Shown here: positions 39,976-46,629 of the stretch, piece after piece
How positions within the stretch are numbered: the first letter of the stretch is position 1
Layout: each line of letters opens with the position of its first letter
Assembly (NCBI RefSeq): GCF_026341125.1
Contig: NZ_JAPEOR010000009.1
Location: forward strand, 1-47,989
Source of the DNA: Streptomyces sp. NBC_01142
GTDB taxonomy: Bacteria; Actinomycetota; Actinomycetes; Streptomycetales; Streptomycetaceae
Length of the DNA: 47,989 nucleotides
Direction of reading: 5' to 3'
The notes under the pieces: model-generated
Database searches by the model: none
What the model was told of the DNA's origin: nothing
The model's input: the letters and a program-made list of their open reading frames with translations, nothing else
Translations under genes and position numbers: made by a program

Positions 39976-40617
39976 TCAGCTGTGGTGGCGGGCGACGTGC
40001 TCGTCGCGCAGTGAGCGGGCCAGGTTCTCGTCCGGGATGAAGACAATCTGGCCGTGCTCGGTGCAGTGGGCGGCGTAGTCGGTCAGCTGGCCGCTGCGGA
40101 TGGGCGTGAGCGGGCCGACCGCCGGATGCTCGGGCACGGGCACGGGTGCGGGTGCGGGTGCGGGTGACGGGGCAGGCGCGGGACGCGGGGCGGTGTCGCG
40201 GTAGCAGGTGCAGGAGCGTCGGCGGTGGGCTTCGACGGCCTGGTCGTTGCTGCTGTCGGGGACCTGATGGTGGTCACCGTGGAGGTCGAACACGACATGG
40301 CCGCGGTCGTCGGCGGGGTTGGCGGGGCAGCCGTCGCCCTGCCATCGCAACTGCGCGGTGAGAGTGACCTGGTGGCATCGAGCGAACTCTTCGATGGCCG
40401 CGAAGTCCTCGTGCCAGGGCCACGACTTGGCCCAGTCGGCGGTCTCCTCGTCCACCTGGAAACCGGTGACGTGACGGCCGGTCGGCGTGCCCTCGGCTTG
40501 CTCGAACACCGGGGTGAAGAAGCGGGCGAGATCGGAGAGGCGGTCTTCGTCGGGCCGGGCCAGGCTCACAGGCCGGTCGAAGGTGAGGCAGCCCTCGTAG
40601 TACAGCTCGTATCCCAC
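39976..40617 (-). CDS. Array gene T: unknown 213-residue protein
   Basis: Begins VGYELYYEGCLTFDRPVSLA. It contains HVTGFQVDEETADWAKSWPW, RCHQVTLTAQLRWQGDGCPA and GHVVFDLHGDHHQV, suggesting a beta-rich N-terminal domain. A Pro/Ala linker and a C-terminal part with HCTEHGQIVFIPDENLARSL follow. The GTG at 40617 has AAGGAGACC upstream. A loose resemblance to small plasmid DUF families is noted but I cannot name one safely. Confidence 0.6.
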   Translation of the reverse strand: MGYELYYEGCLTFDRPVSLARPDEDRLSDLARFFTPVFEQAEGTPTGRHVTGFQVDEETADWAKSWPWHEDFAAIEEFARCHQVTLTAQLRWQGDGCPANPADDRGHVVFDLHGDHHQVPDSSNDQAVEAHRRRSCTCYRDTAPRPAPAPSPAPAPAPVPVPEHPAVGPLTPIRSGQLTDYAAHCTEHGQIVFIPDENLARSLRDEHVARHHS

Positions 40618-40655
40618 AGCGGGTCTCCTTGGCTGGTGCTGTTCGGGTGCCGTGG

Positions 40656-40686
40656 AGGTTGGAGCGGGAGGGAGCAAGCCGGGCAA
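40656..40686 (-). promoter_or_regulatory. Array promoter of gene T
   Basis: Minus strand: TTGCCC, 19 bp (with CTTGC), CAACCT; about 39 bp before the start. Confidence 0.6.
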
Positions 40687-40771
40687 GATCTCGCGGCTCC
40701 TGCCCTGCGCTGCCGGGTGAGGTGTGCGGGGGCGGCGGCCCGTCCGAAGGGGGCGGGGGCAGGGCAGCGCG

Positions 40772-40801
40772 AAGGCCCACCCCGTCGACAGGGTGGGCCT
40801 T
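40772..40801 (-). terminator. Terminator of array gene U
   Basis: An 11-bp stem AAGGCCCACCC/GGGTGGGCCTT. Near-identical arms recur at 46602-46629. Confidence 0.65.
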
Positions 40802-40828
40802 GTGCGCGTAAGCGTGGTGGGCGGGAGG

Positions 40829-41134
40829 TCAGTCGGCGGTCGGGGCGGGGTTGTTGCCGTGGCGGTCGCCTCGGAGGATGTCGCCCTCGATGTAGGTGAT
40901 CATCGATCCGTCGGGGGCGCGCATCGTGTAGTAGAGCGAGGACTCCGCCCAGACCAGTTGCCAGCCTGCGGTGTGCAGGGCGTCACTGACGGTCTCGTCT
41001 CCGCCGGAGCCTGCGAAGAACCCGCGGTCCGGGCCGTGGTCGGTGGCCAGGGTGCGCAGGACGTCGTCCGCGGTCTTAGCGGTGCGCAGCTCCTGGAGCT
41101 GTTCGGCGATCACTGCCCAGAAGGTGTCGAGCAT
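40829..41134 (-). CDS. Array gene U: unknown 101-residue protein
   Basis: No family recognised. An N-terminal helix (MLDTFWAVIAEQLQELRTAK) is followed by GGDETVSDALHTAGWQLVWA and a strand pair LYYTMRAPDGSMITYIEGDI. The ATG at 41134 has GAGGAGACG upstream. The protein is acidic. Confidence 0.6.
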   Translation of the reverse strand: MLDTFWAVIAEQLQELRTAKTADDVLRTLATDHGPDRGFFAGSGGDETVSDALHTAGWQLVWAESSLYYTMRAPDGSMITYIEGDILRGDRHGNNPAPTAD

Positions 41135-41240
41135 GATGCGTCTCCTCGTTCGTGGAAAGGGTGGGCCGGTGCGGTACGTCGTCGCTCGGCCCGAGGCGGC
41201 GGGAGGGGTGGGCGCCGCCCCGGCCGGGCCGGTGCTTCGT

Positions 41241-41271
41241 ACCGTGGCCCGGCGGCGGCCAAGACCCGCAA
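41241..41271 (-). promoter_or_regulatory. Array promoter of gene U
   Basis: Minus strand: TTGCGG, 19 bp (with CTTGG), CACGGT. Confidence 0.55.
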
Positions 41272-41358
41272 GCTGCCGCCTGCCGCACCCGCCGGCAGAT
41301 CGGCAGATGCGGCAGGGGCGCGGGGCGCCGGGCGGGGGCCGAGGGAGGGGGCAGCGGG

Positions 41359-41643
41359 TCAGCGGCGCTGTTTCCTGGAGCGGCGGTTGCGGCGGCCGTG
41401 TTCGCCGTTGAGGACTCGCTCGCGGCTGGAGACGGTGAACTGCCGGGTGGACAGGTCGAAGACCACCCACGGGGCGTCACTGCGAGCAGCGGTGGAGGCG
41501 ATGGGCTGGTGCTGCCAGTTGTTGCGCGCCCCGTAGAGGTCGTGGAAGTCGGGGAATTGCCGGGCGTCGATGAGGGCGTTCAGGGCATCTGCGAGGTTCT
41601 GCCACAGGGCGCCGGTATCGGTGGTGGACGGGGTGGTGGCCAT
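41359..41643 (-). CDS. Array gene V: unknown 94-residue protein
   Basis: No family recognised. It contains GALWQNLADALNALIDARQF, NNWQHQPIASTAARSDAPWV and VFDLSTRQFTVSSRERV, then a very basic end (RRNRRSRKQRR). The basic tail suggests nucleic-acid contact. The ATG at 41643 is preferred; an in-frame ATG at 41658 is possible. Confidence 0.55.
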   Translation of the reverse strand: MATTPSTTDTGALWQNLADALNALIDARQFPDFHDLYGARNNWQHQPIASTAARSDAPWVVFDLSTRQFTVSSRERVLNGEHGRRNRRSRKQRR

Positions 41644-41704
41644 GATGATGTTCCGCATCTCGGAGGGGCGGGCGGGGCCCGCCTCGGGCGTGGGCTGTAC
41701 GCCG

Positions 41705-41735
41705 ACCCTGGCCAGCAGCGGGGCAACAGCCGCAA
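41705..41735 (-). promoter_or_regulatory. Array promoter of gene V
   Basis: Minus strand: TTGCGG, 19 bp (with GTTGC), CAGGGT. Confidence 0.55.
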
Positions 41736-41871
41736 TCTGAATGGGCCGGGGGCCGGTGGGGTGCGGGCGGGGTCAGCCCGTGTGAGGGGCGTAGCTGTGC
41801 GGGCATGGCGCGGCCCCGGGACCGCGAGGGGCGGGGCCGGGGCCGGTGAAGGTGCAGTGGGCGGAGGGGGG

Positions 41872-42331
41872 TCAGGCGGGGGCTGGGGGTGCAGTGGCAT
41901 GAGGGGCAGTCGTGCGGGCGGGTGGCGCCGGTCCAGGCTGACGGCTCCTGCAGGCGGGGGTGGTCGGCGAGCGTGTCCTGAAGGTGCTGCTCGACGTCGG
42001 ACCACGTCCAGGCGGGATCGCCGCCGCTGCGGGCGTTGATGGCGTGCCGGATGAAGGCGGCCTTGTCGTCAGGGGTGGTGAACCAGACGTCCGCGAAGCC
42101 GTGCCGGTTGAAGTGCGCGATGTGGGCGAACAGGTGCTGTGAGCAGGTGCGGTACAGGTCGTCGGTGAAGGAGTCGGGGTGGAGGCCGCTCTCGATGAAG
42201 GCCAGGACTCGGTTCCCGGCGTCGGCCTTCGCCTTGGCTGTCGACCAATGGGTGGCCGTGCAGTCGGCGGGCGTCAGGCGGGTCAGGGTGCGCGGGGGTA
42301 GGGCGTGCGGTCGGAGGGCAGCGGAATTCAC
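41872..42331 (-). CDS. Array gene W: unknown protein, 3' end uncertain
   Basis: From the GTG at 42331 the frame encodes a sensible protein: RLTPADCTATHWSTAKAKAD, RVLAFIESGLHPDSFTDDLY, HIAHFNRHGFADVWFTTPDD, SDVEQHLQDTLADHPRLQ, then CPSCHC. After about 150 residues it turns into low-complexity Pro/Arg sequence and stays open to 41477, through gene V. A TGA in another frame at 41872-41874 sits where gene ends usually fall in this array, before a GC hairpin. I therefore end it there and suspect a one-base frameshift near 41880. Confidence 0.5.
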
Positions 42332-42441
42332 GGAACGTCCCGTCGTCAAGGCTCGGTGGGGGCGTGGAGACGCCCTTGGGGTGCGGAGCCCCGAGCGGTG
42401 CAGGCAGGTTGGTCACTGCTCCGCTCGGGCCGCTGGGGGTG

Positions 42442-42472
42442 AGGCTGGCCGGGCGGACGCCAACCGCCGCAA
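42442..42472 (-). promoter_or_regulatory. Array promoter of gene W
   Basis: Minus strand: TTGCGG, 19 bp (with GTTGG), CAGCCT. Confidence 0.5.
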
Positions 42473-42546
42473 CCCGGCCGGCCGCGCCAGAGCCACGCGG
42501 TGGGCCGGGGTGCCGCCCTGCACCCCCGGCGGGGCACCGTTGTGTG

Positions 42547-42813
42547 TCAGCTCTCGTCTGGGTCGCTGCTGCACTCCTGGTGGAGCTGGGAGGCTTCCTC
42601 CCACGTCAACGCATGCTGCCCGTAAGCGACTTGCCCTCCTACGGCGACTCTATCCAGCAGCCGCTTCGTACGCTCCCGTGCTTCGCGGGCGGCTTCCTCG
42701 GCGTACCAGTCGATGAGTTCCTCCGGGGTGGCATCTGTGACGACGAAGGAGCCGACGACGCTGGAGAAGACGGCGAGGAGCCCGTCCGGTTGCTCGATGA
42801 TCTGATGACCCAC
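42547..42813 (-). CDS. Array gene X: acidic helical 88-residue protein
   Basis: Begins MGHQIIEQPDGLLAVFSSVV, then SFVVTDATPEELIDWYAEEA and a long charged helix REARERTKRLLDRV. The GTG at 42813 has TGAGGAACTG upstream, 9 bp after the gene Y stop, so X and Y form the one clear two-gene operon in the array. Function is unknown. Confidence 0.65.
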   Translation of the reverse strand: MGHQIIEQPDGLLAVFSSVVGSFVVTDATPEELIDWYAEEAAREARERTKRLLDRVAVGGQVAYGQHALTWEEASQLHQECSSDPDES

Positions 42814-42822
42814 GGCAGTTCC

Positions 42823-43512
42823 TCACTTCTCGATGTCGGTGGCGGGCGGGGTGTTGGTGGTGAGGGCGGCGAGGTGCGGGGCAACGCGGGCGGCGGCCTG
42901 GTCGGCGCGGTCGTGGAGTTCGGCATCGGACAGGCGGCGCACCAGGAGGCGGGTGTCCTGGTCGGTGATCTCGAAGTGGGGGTAGTCCCGGCGCAGGATG
43001 GCCTTCATGCGGTGGTGGTCGTCCTCGCGCCGGTAGTCGTCGGGGCCCAGGGCGGTGAGCTCGACGACCGGGCCGAGGCCGGGGTGCTCGCTCTCGCGGG
43101 CGGTGAACCCGTGGCGGGACGTGTCCGGGCGGGTGTTGCGCGGCAGGCGGGTCAGGCCGTCGTACGGGGTGAGGTAGGCGGCGATGGTGTCCGCGCGGGC
43201 CCGGCGCGCGGTGGTGGAGTGGCGCAGCGGCTTGCGGCGTTCGGCGTTGACCTCGGCGTTGGTGTAGGGGATGGCGAGGGGGGCGATGGTCCACGTGCTG
43301 TACGGGGTGAGGTGGGCGGCGGCCCAGGCGCGGGCGTCGTCGTCGGTGGCGAACGGGCCGTAGGTGTGGAGGGCGACATGGTCGCCGGTTTCGTTGGGGG
43401 TGTTGGCGACGACGAGCCAGGTGTTGGTGCGGGCGCCGCCGACGAACTGGGCGCTGACGGTGCCTATCGGCTCCTGGTCGAGGTCGAGGAGGGTCGTCAG
43501 GTGCAGGAACAT
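42823..43512 (-). CDS. Array gene Y: unknown 229-residue protein
   Basis: No family recognised. A beta-rich start (FLHLTTLLDLDQEPIGTVSA, NTWLVVANTPNETGDHVALH) is followed by an alpha/beta region and a helical end (RLSDAELHDRADQAAARVAP). The ATG at 43512 has GGAAGG upstream. It is co-transcribed with gene X from the promoter at 43590-43620. Confidence 0.65.
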   Translation of the reverse strand: MFLHLTTLLDLDQEPIGTVSAQFVGGARTNTWLVVANTPNETGDHVALHTYGPFATDDDARAWAAAHLTPYSTWTIAPLAIPYTNAEVNAERRKPLRHSTTARRARADTIAAYLTPYDGLTRLPRNTRPDTSRHGFTARESEHPGLGPVVELTALGPDDYRREDDHHRMKAILRRDYPHFEITDQDTRLLVRRLSDAELHDRADQAAARVAPHLAALTTNTPPATDIEK

Positions 43513-43589
43513 GCCGGGGCTGCCTTCCGGGAAGTTGGGGGCCGCGCGGGGCGCCCGTTGGGGCGTGCGGTGCGGCGGCCGGTGGTGAC

Positions 43590-43620
43590 ACTGTCGGGGT
43601 CCGGCGGGTTAGGGCAGCAA
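43590..43620 (-). promoter_or_regulatory. Array promoter of genes Y-X
   Basis: Minus strand: TTGCTG, 19 bp (with CTAAC), GACAGT. Confidence 0.6.
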
Positions 43621-43678
43621 CCCGGCCGGCGGGGATGCGGCGGTGCTGGTTTCGCGCGGGCGGCGGGGCACATGGGTC

Positions 43679-43716
43679 GGCCCCCGGGCGCTGCGTGGTC
43701 GCTGCGTCCGGGGGCC
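43679..43716 (-). terminator. Terminator of array gene Z
   Basis: GGCCCCCGG/CCGGGGGCC stem with inner pairing, downstream of the stop at 43799. Confidence 0.6.
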
Positions 43717-43798
43717 AGACCAGTCAGGGGGTCCGCAACACGCCGGGCCCTCCTGGCCGGAGTAGGGCGGGGCGGGCGGGCTCGGGGTAGTACGGGGG

Positions 43799-44365
43799 TC
43801 AGCGGTAGGAGTGGGCGTGCGCGATCAGTGCGACGCGGGCCCCGTTCAGGTGACCGCGGGCGAGGTAGTCGCCGTGTTCGGTACGGGTGGCCTGCCCGTG
43901 CTTCAGGCCGATGCGGCGCAGCCACGAGGTCAGGCCGGTGTCGTTCCTGCCGAGCCTGATGTGTACGTACAGCAGGGTGTCGGTGACGGGCTGGCAGATG
44001 AGCACCCGGGGCTCGTCGACGAGTTCGGTGTGCGCGCGCATAGCGGGTGTCGCGGCGTCGGGCAGGGTGAAGGGATTGTCGTAGGCCCCGTGCTTCTTGA
44101 TGTCGTGTTCGGACCAGCTGCTGGCCCATTCGGTCTGGGTCTTCGTGCCCGGGGCGGGGGGCCAGACGGCCAGATGGCGCTTCTGCGGGTGGCCGAGATC
44201 GAGTTGGCAGATGGCGCCGCCTCTGAGGTCGTTGCACGGGCCGGGGTCGGTGTTGTCGAGGAGGGCCTGGATCGCTGCTGCTGGTATGCCGAGGTCGGCA
44301 AGGTGCCCGGTCAGGCGCTCGATTGCTTCCTGGGTGTGGCGGAGCTGGGCGGGTGTGGAAACCAT
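43799..44365 (-). CDS. Array gene Z: unknown 188-residue protein
   Basis: No family recognised. It has helical AQLRHTQEAIERLTGHLADL, a CNDLRGGAICQLDLGHPQKR segment with two Cys and a His, then EWASSWSEHDIKKHGAYDNP and VLICQPVTDTLLYVHIRLGR. The ATG at 44365 has AAAGGACC upstream. No array promoter lies within 400 bp; the frame stays open upstream to 44722, but that part is low-complexity. Nothing else is seen between 44366 and 44749. Confidence 0.6.
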   Translation of the reverse strand: MVSTPAQLRHTQEAIERLTGHLADLGIPAAAIQALLDNTDPGPCNDLRGGAICQLDLGHPQKRHLAVWPPAPGTKTQTEWASSWSEHDIKKHGAYDNPFTLPDAATPAMRAHTELVDEPRVLICQPVTDTLLYVHIRLGRNDTGLTSWLRRIGLKHGQATRTEHGDYLARGHLNGARVALIAHAHSYR

Positions 44366-44749
44366 GACGGTCGGTCCTTTCAGGGGGCGGTTGCACGGGC
44401 GGTGGGCTGGGCGCGGCGGCCTTGGGGCGTCGCCTGGGGCAGGTGATGCCGGACCGCGCGGTGCGGCAGAGGGGGGATGCGCGGTCGCACGCGGCCCGGC
44501 AGTTGCCGGTCGCTCGCAGCACACGGAAGGGGGTTCGTGCGGGGCGTTCCCGGCTGCTCTGACTGTGGTGGACGGCGGGGTAAGCGACACGACCCCGGCT
44601 CCCCCGCTCGGCGGGCAGGCGACGAGGCGAGCGGAGCCGGTACGTGGGGGGCATGGGGCGACCCCGGCGCCGGGTGCGGGGGCGTTGGCCTCGCACGGCG
44701 CGGCGCGGCGCGGCGGGGGCACGGGTCGGGGCGCGGCGGTCGGATGGTG

Positions 44750-44804
44750 GTGTCGGGCCGGACTTGAGCGGAAAGCGGAGTCCGCAGGGGTTCCGGCCCG
44801 ACAC
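44750..44804 (-). terminator. Hairpin directly after an orphan array promoter
   Basis: A perfect 13-bp stem (GTGTCGGGCCGGA at 44750-44762 pairing with 44792-44804). It starts only 5 bp downstream of the CATGGT box, with no gene between. Confidence 0.6.
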
Positions 44805-44808
44805 CGAG

Positions 44809-44839
44809 ACCATGCCGGGGTGGGGAGTTAGGGGTGCAA
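44809..44839 (-). promoter_or_regulatory. Orphan array promoter
   Basis: Minus strand: TTGCAC, 19 bp (with CTAAC), CATGGT: a full match, but the nearest downstream gene starts 440 bp away behind a hairpin. Confidence 0.55.
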
Positions 44840-44853
44840 TGAACGGGTCGGGG

Positions 44854-45045
44854 TCACTGGCCGGGGTCGTGGTCGCGCCAGGTCTCTTCGGTGTCCGGGT
44901 CGAAGTGGTCGGGGTCGGGGTCGGGGGTTCTGGTGGTGTGGCCGGGGGATTTGGCGCAGATCCCGGGTCGGCCGTCTGACGGTGTGGCGTGGCATCGCCG
45001 GTGCACGTGGTGGGCTGACGGGGCGGACACAGCAGGGGTCTCCAT
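44854..45045 (-). CDS. Possible 63-residue Asp/His-rich protein
   Basis: The ATG at 45045 opens METPAVSAPSAHHVHRRCHA, then DGRPGICAKSPGHTTRTPDP and an acidic end DHFDPDTEETWRDHDPGQ. Cys and His residues could bind metal. There is no clear ribosome site. It follows the HU-like gene by 43 bp and may be read with it. Confidence 0.35.
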   Translation of the reverse strand: METPAVSAPSAHHVHRRCHATPSDGRPGICAKSPGHTTRTPDPDPDHFDPDTEETWRDHDPGQ

Positions 45046-45088
45046 TCGGGCGCGGCACGGGGGCGGCAGGGGACGGCGGGCCGGGTTT

Positions 45089-45523
45089 CTAGGCGGCGGC
45101 CGATCGGGCCGGGGTGGTGGCCGCCGTGGCTTTCTGCGCCTTCCCGGTCTTCCGGGTGGTGGCCTTCTTGTCCTTCGTGGCGGCACCGCCGGGCAGGCTG
45201 CCCTTGGGGGCCTTCTGGACGGAGATCTGGCCCGCTTTGGGGAGCTTCTTGGTACCGGCGACGAGGTCCTTGAAGCCCTGGCCCGCGCGGAAGCGGGGGG
45301 CGGAGGTCTTCTTGACGCGGACCCGTTCGCCGGTCTGCGGGTTTCGGGCGTAGCGGGCCGGGCGGTCGACCTTCTCGAAGGAGCCGAAGCCGGTGACGGA
45401 GACCCGGTCTCCCGCGACCACCGCGCGGACGATGGCGTCGAGTACGGCGTCGACGGCGTCGGCGGCCTGCTGTCGGCCGCCGATCGTGTCGGCGATCGCC
45501 TCGACGAGCTGTGCCTTGTTCAT
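45089..45523 (-). CDS. Array gene AA: HU-like DNA-binding protein with basic tail
   Basis: A 144-residue protein. Residues 1-90 are a typical HU/IHF domain: MNKAQLVEAIADTIGGRQQA, then VTGFGSFEKVDRPARYARNP with the DNA-wrapping arm and the RNPQTGE tip, and a final helix FRAGQGFKDLV. Residues 91-144 are a Lys/Ala/Thr-rich tail like that of Streptomyces HupS-type proteins. A plasmid-borne HU could act on incoming or supercoiled plasmid DNA or silence genes. The ATG start at 45523 is clear from the family. Confidence 0.9.
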   Translation of the reverse strand: MNKAQLVEAIADTIGGRQQAADAVDAVLDAIVRAVVAGDRVSVTGFGSFEKVDRPARYARNPQTGERVRVKKTSAPRFRAGQGFKDLVAGTKKLPKAGQISVQKAPKGSLPGGAATKDKKATTRKTGKAQKATAATTPARSAAA

Positions 45524-45615
45524 GGTGTGTGTCCCCTCGGACTCGGGTGCTGGGTCTGTTGCCGCGCGGCCGGGCCTTGCCCCGTGGGGGTTGTGGTCCG
45601 GGCTGGGTGTGAATG

Positions 45616-45646
45616 ACCTTGGCAGGGTGGGCAGTTAGCCGCGCAA
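45616..45646 (-). promoter_or_regulatory. Array promoter of the HU-like gene
   Basis: Minus strand: TTGCGC, 19 bp (with CTAAC), CAAGGT. Confidence 0.6.
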
Positions 45647-45828
45647 CGCTTTCTGCCGGGTCAGGGGCAACTTCTGGTCGGGAAGGTCGGAGCGCGAGGC
45701 GGCGTTCCGCGCACCGCGGCAGGCAGCGACGGACGGCGCGGCGGCACGGGCAGAGGCCGTGCGGCGGCGCGGGCCGCGCGGCAGAGTCGCGGTGCGGCAT
45801 GGGGCCGCCGGGCAGCGACGGGTACGGA

Positions 45829-45868
45829 AGCAGCCCCCGGCTCGCGAAGGCGCGTGCCGGGGGCTGCT
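45829..45868 (-). terminator. Terminator of array gene AC
   Basis: A perfect 13-bp stem AGCAGCCCCCGGC/GCCGGGGGCTGCT, 12 bp past the stop. Confidence 0.7.
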
Positions 45869-45880
45869 CTGTTCCACGGG

Positions 45881-46360
45881 CTACAGGGTGGCTCGGGTCA
45901 CGGCGACTGCCTCCGCGAAGCGGCGGGAGGCGGGGTTGACCGGCCACAGCGGGATGTCGTAGTCGTGCTCCAGCCACCAGCCGGTCGCCGCCTTCAGTGC
46001 CGCCTGCGTCTGGGTGGCCATCTGCCCGGTCAGCGGCAGGTAGGTGCCGCTGAGGTCGGCGCGTCCGGTGATCAGGGCGGGCCCGTGCAGTGCGTAGGGC
46101 AGGATGCGGTCGCGCCAGGCGCAGGCCAGGGTCCACAGGACCGGGTTGGGCTGCTGGCCGAGCACGATGGCGTTGCTGTTCACGTGCACGGACGCGTGGA
46201 GGTGGTAGGCGACTGCCCTGACCCCACCGCCGATCTGCCCCTCCAGCCAGTCCTGTTGCCTGTCGGCGGGCAGGTGAAGGGGCGTACTTCCCTCGGAGAG
46301 CGTGGACTTGGTCGGCGCGAACGGGAGCGGGGTGACGAGCAGGGCGGCAGGAAGGGTCAT
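45881..46360 (-). CDS. Array gene AC: DUF3846-like protein
   Basis: A 159-residue protein. The run LEGQIGGGVRAVAYHLHASV, HVNSNAIVLGQQPNPVLWTL and HGPALITGRADLSG follows the pattern I associate with DUF3846 (IGG...VN..G...PN..A...GPxLVTG), a family common on phages and conjugative elements, function unknown. The ATG start is at 46360. It is the first array gene from the right. An array promoter with leader element lies upstream, then the IS insertion. Confidence 0.6.
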   Translation of the reverse strand: MTLPAALLVTPLPFAPTKSTLSEGSTPLHLPADRQQDWLEGQIGGGVRAVAYHLHASVHVNSNAIVLGQQPNPVLWTLACAWRDRILPYALHGPALITGRADLSGTYLPLTGQMATQTQAALKAATGWWLEHDYDIPLWPVNPASRRFAEAVAVTRATL

Positions 46361-46486
46361 GGTCGGGACTCCGGGATGGTGGCGGGGCTCACCGGCGGCG
46401 CCGGGCACGGCGCGGCCGGTGAGGGCTGATGCGGGCCGAGGGAGCGGGGAATGGGTGGGCACCGCTCCCCCGGGCCGGCGGACCGC

Positions 46487-46517
46487 ACTGTGGCGGCGGG
46501 CGGGGCAAGCCGTGCAA
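46487..46517 (-). promoter_or_regulatory. Array promoter of gene AC
   Basis: Minus strand: TTGCAC, 19 bp (with CTTGC), CACAGT. A leader hairpin element follows. Confidence 0.6.
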
Positions 46518-46601
46518 CACGGCCGCGACCGGCCACGACGCGCCGGGCGGCAGCGCGGGGCACGGGTCGGGGCGCGACGGTTGCGGGTACGACGAACGCG
46601 A

Positions 46602-46629
46602 AGGCCCACCCCGGCGACGGGGTGGGCCT
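46602..46629 (-). terminator. Array-type terminator abutting the IS
   Basis: A perfect 12-bp stem AGGCCCACCCCG/CGGGGTGGGCCT. The last two bases overlap the CTAG duplicated by the IS. It is probably the terminator of a further array gene beyond the insertion. Confidence 0.6.

Noticed and set aside
41477..41871. Extension of gene W through gene V to 41477
   Set aside because: This part has shadow-type composition and fully overlaps gene V in another frame; a frameshift near 41880 or simple read-open frame is more likely.
44366..44722. Extension of gene Z to 44722
   Set aside because: The added residues are Pro/Ala/Arg low complexity, and the ATG at 44365 has a proper ribosome site.
28786..45646. 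GTTAGNNNNGCAA-like spacers resembling integron attC core sites (GTTRRRY)
   Set aside because: Only some copies fit GTTRRRY, no paired inverse core or long imperfect stem surrounds them, no integrase is visible, and the strict 19-bp distance to a second box fits a promoter much better.
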